In this document: positions 1 to 4,339 of the stretch, piece by piece | How positions within the stretch are numbered: the stretch's first letter is position 1 | How the letters are laid out: the number at the start of each line of letters is the position of its first letter | Assembly: GCF_000428145.1 (NCBI RefSeq) | Contig: NZ_ATZJ01000073.1 | Span: 1 to 5,414 of the forward strand | Reading direction: 5' to 3' | From: Chitinilyticum litopenaei DSM 21440 | Lineage (GTDB): Bacteria; Pseudomonadota; Gammaproteobacteria; Burkholderiales; Chitinibacteraceae | Length of the DNA: 5,414 bases | The notes under the pieces: generated by a model | Told to the model about the DNA's origin: nothing | What the model saw: only the letters and a program-made list of their open reading frames with translations | Databases searched by the model: none | Made by a program: the position numbers and the translations under genes

Positions 1-270
1 GGAGTGGCTGGCCAAAAATCCGCGCATCCATCTGCACTTCACTCCGACCAGTGCGTCCTGGCTGAATCTGGTCGAGCGTTTTTTTCGCGACCTGACCGAT
101 GACCAGCTGCGCCGGGGTGTGTTTCGCAGCGTCGGGGAGCTGGAGGAAACCATTGCGCGCTACCTTGAGCAGCGCAACGCCACCCCCAAGCCTTACCGCT
201 GGACCGCGACGTCATCTGCGATATTGGAAAAGGTTGCGAAAGCTAAAGATTCGTTGCGCTCAGAGCACTA
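1..270 (+). mobile_element. Right end of an IS630-like insertion sequence
   Basis: The transposase fragment runs to a CTAG tetranucleotide at 268-271. From 273 the sequence switches directly to a frame coding for a hydrophobic membrane helix, with no spacer that would hold a separate terminal repeat. The simplest reading is that the element ends at 268, followed by the duplicated TA at 269-270, and that its terminal inverted repeat overlaps the end of the transposase gene. The left end is outside the window, so the inverted repeat cannot be matched here. Confidence 0.55.
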
Positions 271-271
271 G
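2..271 (+). CDS. IS630-family transposase, C-terminal part (5' end outside window)
   Basis: The reading frame is open from the window edge and gives 89 residues before TAG. The segment around residues 13-28 (FTPTSASWLNLVERFF) is the characteristic end of the DDE catalytic domain of IS630/Tc1-mariner-like transposases, and Glu25 of this fragment should be the third acidic catalytic residue. The downstream part (LEQRNATPKPYRWT, residues 58-71) is the usual C-terminal tail with its conserved Asn-x-x-Pro-Lys-Pro and Trp. Such enzymes cut and paste the element into TA dinucleotides. Only the C-terminal quarter or so is visible, so whether the copy is intact cannot be judged. The stop codon lies in CTAG at 268-271, which suggests that the element ends at 268 and the last codon is completed by the target site. 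The family assignment is secure; the exact element name is not recognised. Confidence 0.88.
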   Translation, partial: EWLAKNPRIHLHFTPTSASWLNLVERFFRDLTDDQLRRGVFRSVGELEETIARYLEQRNATPKPYRWTATSSAILEKVAKAKDSLRSEH

Positions 272-302
272 CTGGCTTGACGCCTTGCTATTACTGCTCG
301 GC

Positions 303-614
303 ATGTCCTGCCTGCTTGTGCGTGGCACTGCACGCTGGTGGCACAAGGTAATACCGACCCTGTGCCTGGCGCTGTTGGGCTTGGTGGCGGCAGGCTCGAT
401 TGTGGAGCCGACATTCTGCCTGCCGATCAGCTCCAGCGAATATTGCCATCTCAATCCAGACAATCACCTGCCGAATACGCTGCTGCTTGTGCTGCTTGCT
501 GTCTATCTGGGGCTGCTCCTGCCGCTCCGGCTCGTTGCCCGCGAGTCAGCACCGGCGCGCAACATCCTGGCCGTATTCGGCTGGGTGGCGCTGGCCTGCC
601 TGCTGGTCCGCTAA
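303..614 (+). CDS. Small multi-pass membrane protein, probably 5'-truncated by the IS
   Basis: The frame is open to TAA at 612-614 and gives 103 residues from the ATG at 303. It is strongly hydrophobic, with segments at about residues 15-35, 55-75 and 80-102 (VIPTLCLALLGLVAAGSIV, TLLLVLLAVYLGLLLPL, NILAVFGWVALACLLV). A loop between the first two carries two cysteines (residues 38 and 48). A further hydrophobic run begins upstream of the ATG: codons 273-302 read WLDALLLLLG and continue into MSCLLV, so the ATG sits inside a membrane helix. It also has no Shine-Dalgarno sequence. The original start was therefore probably farther upstream and separated from this part by the IS630-like element whose end abuts at 270. 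I do not recognise the family. It is likely an inner-membrane protein remnant; expression from the residual frame is uncertain. Confidence 0.5.
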   Translation: MSCLLVRGTARWWHKVIPTLCLALLGLVAAGSIVEPTFCLPISSSEYCHLNPDNHLPNTLLLVLLAVYLGLLLPLRLVARESAPARNILAVFGWVALACLLVR

Positions 615-637
615 AGCAAACACACGCCGCACGCGGC

Positions 638-940
638 TCAGAACTTCTCCGCCCGCAGCACGCGCACGTCCGACAGCCACTGCACCAGCGCGAAGTCGCC
701 GCCGAATTTCTGCTGGATGGTTTCCGCCAGCTGTTCGGCTGCGGCGCTGTCGGCGATCAGCTCGATCTGGATGTTGTGGTTGGCGTCGAAGCTGCCATGC
801 TGCTCGCCGTGGTCGCCCTTGCCGCGCGCTTCGACGATGGTCCAGCCGCGCAGCTTGCGCGCGTGAAACAACTCGACCAGATCGTTTTCCAGCGCGGCTT
901 CGGTGACGATGGTCAGCAGGGTGCGGGTATGAAAAATCAT
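638..940 (-). CDS. sbtB: PII-like regulator of the bicarbonate transporter, SbtB-like
   Basis: The 100-residue protein has the ferredoxin-like length and pattern of PII signalling proteins: strand 1 at residues 7-13 (TLLTIVTEA), helix, strand 2 near 33-38, a long glycine-, histidine- and acid-rich loop at 39-56 in the T-loop position (GKGDHGEQHG), strand 3 at 57-62, helix 65-79 and a final strand. It lies 2 bp after sbtA on the same strand, with a GGAG ribosome site inside the end of sbtA, so the two are almost certainly co-translated. In cyanobacteria SbtB is a trimer that binds adenine nucleotides, including cAMP, and docks on SbtA to control bicarbonate uptake. The same role is inferred here from sequence type and gene order. 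The C-terminal cysteine pair found in some cyanobacterial SbtB proteins (CGPxGC) is absent; the protein has no cysteine. It might be annotated simply as a P-II family regulator. Confidence 0.82.
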   Translation of the reverse strand: MIFHTRTLLTIVTEAALENDLVELFHARKLRGWTIVEARGKGDHGEQHGSFDANHNIQIELIADSAAAEQLAETIQQKFGGDFALVQWLSDVRVLRAEKF

Positions 941-942
941 GG

Positions 943-1893
943 TCAGGCTCCGGTTACGAAAGCGGCGAAGCGGTGGTAGAGCGGGATGCCCACCAGCAGG
1001 TTGAAGGGGAAGGTGATGCCCAGCGCCGCGCCCAGCGACAAGGCGGGGTTGGCCTGCGGCACGGCCATGCGCATGGCGGCCGGTGCGGCGATGTAGGAGG
1101 CCGAGGCCGCCAGGATACCCAGGATGGTAACACCCCCGGTACTCAGGCCCATCATGAGCCCGAAGCCGATACCCACCCAGCTGAGCAGCAGCGGCAGGAT
1201 AATGCCGACGGCGGCGAGGAAGAGCCCCTCGCGGCGCAGGATGCCGAACTTGCCGGCGACCACCAGGCCCATTTCCAGCAGGAAAAGCGTGAGCACGGGC
1301 TTGAAGAGGTCCAGATACAGCTTGTCCAGCGGCTTGATGCCGTCCGGCCCGGCCAGCGCGCCAATGGCCAGACCGCCCAGCAGCAGCACCATGCTCTTGC
1401 CCAGCAGCACTTCGTGCAGCAGCTTGCCCCAGCCATGCGCGGCGGAGCTGGTTTCACCGGATCGGCCCAGCCGCGCGAGCACGACCCCCACGACCAGCGC
1501 GGGCATTTCCAGCAGCACGAGGAAGAGCGTGGTCTGCGATTCATGGCTGACGCCCTGGCGCACCAGATAGGCCACGCCCACGGCGTAAGTCACCACCGAT
1601 ACCGAGCCGTAATGCGCGGCAATGCTGGCGGCGTCGACCTGCGGTAGGCGCCAGCGCAGCAGCGGGTAGATCAGCAGCGGAATGAGGAAGCCCATCAGCA
1701 GCACCAGCAGCGCCTGCGGCAGGATGGCGAGAAAGGGCTGCTTGGCCAGCTCCAGCCCGCCCTTGATGCCGATGGCCAGCAGCAGGAAGACCGACAGCGT
1801 TTCATACAGCGCGCTGGGCAGCTTGAGGTCGGAACGCGCCAGCCCGGCGCCCAGGCCGAGCAGGAAGAAGAGAACAACGGGATCGATCTGCAT
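943..1893 (-). CDS. sbtA: Sodium-dependent bicarbonate transporter, SbtA family
   Basis: The 316-residue protein is made almost entirely of membrane helices, about ten, arranged as two five-helix halves. Two family signatures are visible: AAHYGSVSVVTY at residues 92-103 and ASASYIAAPAAMRMAVPQ at 263-280, followed by FPFNLLVGIPLYH at 295-307. The Ser-rich GSVS and SASY segments lie at matching places in the two halves, where the Na+ and bicarbonate sites of SbtA are found. SbtA is a high-affinity Na+/HCO3- symporter of the inner membrane. The protein is shorter than cyanobacterial SbtA (about 374 aa in Synechocystis), mainly through a short central loop (residues 141-158). The start chosen is the ATG at 1891-1893, which directly precedes the first helix (MQIDPVVLFFLLGLGAG). 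The frame stays open to an ATG at 1983, but the extra 30 residues are not family-like. No clear Shine-Dalgarno sequence is seen. It is the first gene of an sbtA-sbtB unit. Confidence 0.9.
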   Translation of the reverse strand: MQIDPVVLFFLLGLGAGLARSDLKLPSALYETLSVFLLLAIGIKGGLELAKQPFLAILPQALLVLLMGFLIPLLIYPLLRWRLPQVDAASIAAHYGSVSVVTYAVGVAYLVRQGVSHESQTTLFLVLLEMPALVVGVVLARLGRSGETSSAAHGWGKLLHEVLLGKSMVLLLGGLAIGALAGPDGIKPLDKLYLDLFKPVLTLFLLEMGLVVAGKFGILRREGLFLAAVGIILPLLLSWVGIGFGLMMGLSTGGVTILGILAASASYIAAPAAMRMAVPQANPALSLGAALGITFPFNLLVGIPLYHRFAAFVTGA

Positions 1894-1996
1894 GTAGATT
1901 TGTTTCGCGTTTTTGGACAATGACAGCGAATTTACTACATCTTGGCCACAATAAACACCATGCAAAACAAGGGATATTCTCAAATCTTCATGTAGT
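1894..1996 (-). promoter_or_regulatory. AT-rich leader and probable promoter region of sbtAB
   Basis: About 100 bases directly upstream of sbtA are clearly AT-rich compared with the surrounding DNA, as expected of a promoter region. A TTGACT hexamer (minus strand, from 1995) could be a -35 element, but no good -10 box stands 16-18 bases from it. A 7-bp inverted repeat, ACTACAT at 1934-1940 and ATGTAGT at 1990-1996, could be part of a regulator site. No promoter can be fixed with confidence. Confidence 0.3.
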
Positions 1997-2153
1997 CAAA
2001 ATACGTAGCGCAAAGCATCATGAACAGGCGATATGCCGCAGGACAGGCTGACGCCCCAGTCCGGCGCAAGCCGGGAATGGAAACTGCCAGCCGCCACCTC
2101 ATCCCCCCCAGCCCCGCTGGCACAAAAAAGATCCTGGGTGCCTGCGGTTTTAA

Positions 2154-2190
2154 CTCCCTCCCCTGTCAGGGGCAGGACTGGGGTGGGGAT
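2154..2190 (+). repeat. GC-rich intergenic repeat, copy A
   Basis: The unit has a near-perfect palindromic core (CCCCTG, T, CAGGGG at 2160-2172) followed by GGACTGGGGTGGGGA. A related unit lies in inverted orientation at 2219-2252. Repeats of this kind (CTCCCCTG-AGGGG-CTGGGGTGGGG) are common between genes of Gram-negative bacteria and often give spurious proline- and glycine-rich ORFs. It is non-coding. Confidence 0.55.
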
Positions 2191-2218
2191 CGTCACGTGC
2201 AGAGGCGCAAGCGCTTTA

Positions 2219-2252
2219 CCCCCATCCCAACCTTCCCCCGGCAGGGGGAAGG
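2219..2252 (-). repeat. GC-rich intergenic repeat, copy B (inverted to copy A)
   Basis: The copy contains a perfect 9-bp stem, CCTTCCCCC at 2231-2239 and GGGGGAAGG at 2244-2252, with a GGCA loop. On the minus strand it continues as TTGGGATGGGGG, matching the ACTGGGGTGGGGA tail of copy A. The copies are head to tail across a 28-bp spacer, so the pair can form one larger cruciform or RNA fold, in the manner of REPIN doublets. Confidence 0.55.
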
Positions 2253-2346
2253 GGCGCGATGCCCCCGCCACTCGACTACGGAGCATGCGGGGCGCGGCGA
2301 GTGGGCGTAACATAGCGGCCCGATTGCCTTTCTGCGGATTTGCCCC

Positions 2347-2709
2347 TTGAAAAACGAAGCCCTGTCCACCGATGCCCTCGAAGCCCTGGCCGAAGTCGCC
2401 CGCGGCCTGAAAAGCCGGCGTCTCAGCCCGCGTGTGTTCAAGCACATCAAGCAGCTTACCGGCCTGAAATACACGCAATACGGCCGCAGCGGCATTCCGG
2501 AAGTCACGGAAAAAGGCGTGCAGACGCTGTTTCTGAAAAGCTGCATCGACGCGCTGCGCCTCCTGGCGCGCAAGCCCGACGCGGTGGTCGATCCGCGCGC
2601 GCTGGCCTTCCTGCTGCACAAGGGCCATGTCGAGGCACAGGCAGACGGCAGCCATGCCGTCACGACCAAGGGCCTGGAGTCGCTGGCGGACATCGACGCC
2701 CAGTCCTGA
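2347..2709 (+). CDS. Hypothetical protein with two winged-helix-like halves
   Basis: The 120-residue frame has the strong GC-ending codon preference of its neighbours, so it is probably real. I do not recognise a named family. The start is TTG at 2347; an in-frame TAA at 2308-2310 bounds the frame, no ATG exists, and there is no clear Shine-Dalgarno sequence. The N-terminus is helical (residues 7-23). Two segments follow that look alike: residues 28-61 (PR, helix, then LKYTQYG near 40-46 and VTEKGVQTL at 53-61) and 83-113 (PR, helix, KGHVEAQADG at 92-101 and VTTKGLESL at 105-113). Each ends with the 'x-x-V-T-x-K-G-x-x-x-L' pattern that closes the wing of many winged-helix DNA-binding proteins. 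It may bind DNA, but no target can be inferred. The gene stands alone, convergent with the zinc-ribbon gene. Confidence 0.7.
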   Translation: MKNEALSTDALEALAEVARGLKSRRLSPRVFKHIKQLTGLKYTQYGRSGIPEVTEKGVQTLFLKSCIDALRLLARKPDAVVDPRALAFLLHKGHVEAQADGSHAVTTKGLESLADIDAQS

Positions 2710-2742
2710 TACATCGGCACGCATGGCTCTGTAGCCCTTGAC

Positions 2743-2859
2743 TATTGATCCGCCCCTCAGAAGTTTGAATTTCCGTAGGAGCGAGCTTGCTCGTGAAGCA
2801 TTGCTGATCGCGAGCAAGCTCGCTCCTACGAGTAAAAACATCAGAGGGCCGGATCAATA
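2743..2859. repeat. TA-flanked inverted repeat enclosing a REP doublet (possible MITE)
   Basis: TATTGATCCG at 2743-2752 is exactly inverted at 2850-2859, and the arms continue inward with one mismatch to 16 bases (2743-2758 and 2844-2859). Both ends read TA outermost, so the block can be seen as a 113-bp element with 14-bp terminal repeats flanked by a duplicated TA. A further matching pair lies outside, AGCCCTT at 2733-2739 and AAGGGCT at 2861-2867. The REP doublet lies in the middle. The block occupies nearly all the gap between two convergent genes. It is non-coding and no transposase is present. Confidence 0.6.
2774..2830. repeat. REP doublet (inverted pair, REPIN-like)
   Basis: A 23-base arm (2774-2796, beginning CGTAGGAGCGAGCTTGCTCG) is inverted at 2808-2830 with a single difference, around an 11-base loop. 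Each arm also contains its own small palindrome (GAGC-AA-GCTC type). This GTAGGAGCGAGC-TTGCTCGCGA sequence closely resembles REP elements well known from Pseudomonas and other proteobacteria, typically found between genes in convergent positions, as here. It may stabilise transcript 3' ends or be a mobilised remnant of a RAYT system; no RAYT gene is in the window. Confidence 0.8.
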
Positions 2860-2889
2860 AAAGGGCTGTCGAGACATACCCACGAAAAC

Positions 2890-3666
2890 TCACTCGCGCC
2901 AGCGCTCCACCGCCCAGTTGAGCAGCAGTACCAGTCCCAATGCGGCGGGCTGCCAGTGCCCGCTGATTAGCGCATACAGCGCCAGGGCCGCGGCCACCAG
3001 CCAGACCCAGCGCGGCCACAGGCGGGTCTGACTCGGGGGTGAAGACTCGGCCAGCGGCGCGCCAGCCGCTGCCGCCGCACGCTTGGCGGCGGCGATGCGC
3101 AATTCCGGATCGCCCTCGCCCAGCACGGCATTGACGCGCTCCCGGCGCTCGGCTTCCAGTCTGGCCATCTGGGCGCCGCCGGCCTCCATCCATTCCGCCA
3201 GCACGGTGAATTCGCCACCGTCCAGCCACACACCGTGTTCGCGGCAGTCGTCGACAATCAGCGGAATGTGGCGGTTATAGGCGTGGCGGTGCATCACCTT
3301 GCCGCAAGCCGGGCAGGGCCGGTAGCGCACCGCTTCGCGCGGCACGCGTTCGGCCAGGATGGCGCTGATGCGGCCGTGATTGATCTCGCGCACCTGCCCC
3401 GCCACCTTGTCGAGCGCAATCTGCAGGGCGCCGGGCGCAAATTTCAGGCCCTTGCAGGACGGGCAGAAGCCGATGGTGACATCCAGTCCCGCGCCCAGCT
3501 GCAGCAGTTGCAGATCGCCGCAGCCATTGGGGCAATGCAGCTCGCTGTGCTCGGCCAGCAGGCGGAAATCGCGGATCGCCAGCAGGTCGACGGCGTTGTG
3601 CAGGCCGCAAAACGGGCAAACCAGCGCATCGACCGCCAGCGGCGCGCCACATCCGGTGCAGTTCAT
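2890..3666 (-). CDS. Zinc-ribbon (zf-TFIIB-like) protein with C-terminal membrane anchor
   Basis: The product is 258 residues. An N-terminal zinc ribbon has C3-x2-C6 and C17-x2-C20. A second cluster has C45, C49, C68 and C71 (FCPSCKGLKFAPG). A third, PCPACGKVM at 117-125 with DDCREHGVWLDGGEF at 139-153, matches the zf-TFIIB pattern 'CPxC...CxxCxGxWLDxGEL', except that the last ligand is histidine (C118, C121, C141, H144). Residues 160-205 form a charged, alanine-rich helix. Two membrane helices end the protein (about 220-236 and 240-254). The start at 3664-3666 is fixed by an excellent ribosome site (AAGGAGGAG, 4 bases before the ATG). The zinc domains are therefore probably cytoplasmic and tethered to the inner membrane. 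The function is unknown; nucleic-acid or protein binding is possible. It stands alone, divergent from the VOC gene. Confidence 0.82.
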   Translation of the reverse strand: MNCTGCGAPLAVDALVCPFCGLHNAVDLLAIRDFRLLAEHSELHCPNGCGDLQLLQLGAGLDVTIGFCPSCKGLKFAPGALQIALDKVAGQVREINHGRISAILAERVPREAVRYRPCPACGKVMHRHAYNRHIPLIVDDCREHGVWLDGGEFTVLAEWMEAGGAQMARLEAERRERVNAVLGEGDPELRIAAAKRAAAAAGAPLAESSPPSQTRLWPRWVWLVAAALALYALISGHWQPAALGLVLLLNWAVERWRE

Positions 3667-3670
3667 GCCT

Positions 3671-3679
3671 CTCCTCCTT
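3671..3679 (-). promoter_or_regulatory. Ribosome binding site of the zinc-ribbon gene
   Basis: On the minus strand the sequence reads AAGGAGGAG, 4 bases before the ATG at 3666. It decides the start in a frame that stays open for a further 50 codons upstream. Confidence 0.85.
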
Positions 3680-3736
3680 GCGCATCTGCAGTCAGCAAGT
3701 GTAGCGCCATACTGCGGTCCGACACAGGCGCACAGG

Positions 3737-3754
3737 AATACAGCATGCTGTATT
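3737..3754. promoter_or_regulatory. Exact 18-bp palindrome, candidate operator
   Basis: AATACAGCATGCTGTATT is identical to its reverse complement over all 18 bases. It lies 70 bp upstream of the zinc-ribbon start and 172 bp upstream of the VOC start, between divergent genes, which is a typical place for a dimeric regulator site. The half-site order (ACAG...CTGT) is the reverse of the LexA box, so it is not a standard SOS box. The binding protein is unknown. Confidence 0.45.
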
Positions 3755-3841
3755 GCCACACAAGCCATACAAGCCATTGGCTGCATGCCCATACCCACAG
3801 GGCATTGCTGACACACAGGCCGCAGGCTGCGGCAGGCCCGA

Positions 3842-3869
3842 GGCTGCTGACACCATGTTGTCAGTAGCC
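3842..3869. repeat. 11-bp imperfect hairpin upstream of the VOC gene
   Basis: GGCTGCTGACA at 3842-3852 pairs with TGTCAGTAGCC at 3859-3869 with one mismatch and a 6-base loop. It lies 57 bp before the VOC start and includes one of the repeated TGCTGAC words. It could be a regulator site or a leader hairpin. It is not followed by a T-run, so it is not a classical terminator. Confidence 0.4.
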
Positions 3870-3926
3870 CCCAGGCATGCTCTCCCTACTGCAGTGAGCA
3901 GTGCTACCCATACCAAGGAGAACACC

Positions 3927-4283
3927 ATGCATGCCATCAACTGGTTTGAAATTCCCGTCCACGATCTGGACCGCGCCGCCGCCTTTTACGAAACGCTGTT
4001 CGCCACGCCGCTGCAGCGCAGCGAGTGCGGCATGGCGCTCTTTCCCTATCAGGAGGGCGGCGTCGGCGGCGGGCTGACCCGCTCGGACGACTTTGCACCG
4101 GCCAGGGGCGGCGTGCTGCCCTACCTGAATGCGAAGGATGGCCTGGATACCATGCTCGGCCGCCTGCAGGCGCTGGGCGCGGAAATCGCGCTGCCAAAGA
4201 CCGAGGTCTCGCCGGAAGTCGGCCATATCGCGATCTTCATCGACAGCGAAGGCAACCGCATCGGCCTGCACCAGGAACCCTGA
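3927..4283 (+). CDS. VOC-family protein (glyoxalase/bleomycin-resistance fold)
   Basis: The 118-residue product has the two-module VOC shape. The first module opens with INWFEIPVHDLDRAAAFYETLF (4-25) broken by the usual helix. The second begins near 63 (VLPYLNAKDGLDTMLGRL) and ends with the hallmark GHIAIFIDSEGNRIGLHQ at 99-116. Length and wording fit the small VOC proteins grouped with 'predicted enzymes related to lactoylglutathione lyase'. Aligned by eye to E. coli GloA, the His5 position is Trp6 and the Glu122 position is Gly113, so the normal metal site appears lost; glyoxalase I activity is unlikely. The start is set by AAGGAG at 3915-3920, 6 bases before the ATG. A WYL-type regulator follows 56 bp downstream on the same strand, probably controlling or co-transcribed with this gene. 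The substrate is unknown. Confidence 0.87.
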   Translation: MHAINWFEIPVHDLDRAAAFYETLFATPLQRSECGMALFPYQEGGVGGGLTRSDDFAPARGGVLPYLNAKDGLDTMLGRLQALGAEIALPKTEVSPEVGHIAIFIDSEGNRIGLHQEP

Positions 4284-4299
4284 TCCGCACGGCGCGCGG

Positions 4300-4320
4300 A
4301 TGCGGCATACTGTGCCGCAT
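4300..4320. promoter_or_regulatory. Perfect 8-bp hairpin between VOC and regulator genes
   Basis: ATGCGGCA at 4300-4307 and TGCCGCAT at 4313-4320 are exact inverted repeats around a 5-base loop TACTG; allowing one bulge the stem extends to CGG/CCG. It begins 17 bases after the VOC stop and ends 19 bases before the regulator start. No T-run follows, so it is more likely an operator for autoregulation or a transcript-stabilising stem than a terminator. Confidence 0.45.
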
Positions 4321-4339
4321 TCCGCCGCCACCCACCGCC

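Larger units (their letters stand above)
1997..2346. other. Gene-free intergenic stretch with GC-rich repeats
   Basis: No convincing gene is seen. Open frames on both strands here translate to low-complexity proline-, glycine- and arginine-rich strings typical of intergenic repeats read as protein. A short hairpin (CCGGC at 2061-2065, loop GCAA, GCCGG at 2070-2074) precedes two inverted copies of a longer repeat, listed separately. The last 40 bases before 2347 form the leader of the next gene; no strong promoter is evident. Confidence 0.6.
3667..3926. promoter_or_regulatory. Divergent intergenic region rich in dyad symmetry
   Basis: This 260-bp gap must hold the promoters for both the minus-strand zinc-ribbon gene and the plus-strand VOC gene. 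It contains the 18-bp palindrome and the hairpin listed separately. It also has a tandem 9-bp repeat ACAAGCCAT at 3760-3768 and 3769-3777, a small stem ATGCCC/GGGCAT at 3785-3790 and 3800-3805, and repeated TGCTGAC words (3806-3812, 3845-3851, and inverted at 3691-3697). No strong -35/-10 pair is obvious on either strand. Reading frames cross it but lack coding character. Confidence 0.5.

Noticed and set aside
973..1647. Plus-strand open frame opposite sbtA
   Set aside because: It is rich in His, Gln, Gly and Arg, as expected from reading a membrane-protein gene backwards.
1996..2841. Minus-strand open frame of 281 codons spanning the repeats and the 2347-2709 gene
   Set aside because: Its start lies in the REP element (reads VGASLLAIS, a familiar REP artefact), it overlaps a better plus-strand gene, and its middle is a translation of the GC-rich repeats.
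3737..3754. LexA (SOS) box
   Set aside because: The half-sites are in the order ACAG...CTGT rather than CTGT...ACAG, and neither neighbour is an SOS gene.
3235..3867. Plus-strand open frames opposite the zinc-ribbon gene
   Set aside because: They are antisense to a gene with clear cysteine motifs and a strong ribosome site, and they show no recognisable domain.
4025..4339. Upstream extension of the WYL regulator frame into the VOC gene
   Set aside because: The extra residues are Arg- and Gly-rich with no domain, overlap the VOC gene out of frame, and the family N-terminus begins at 4340.
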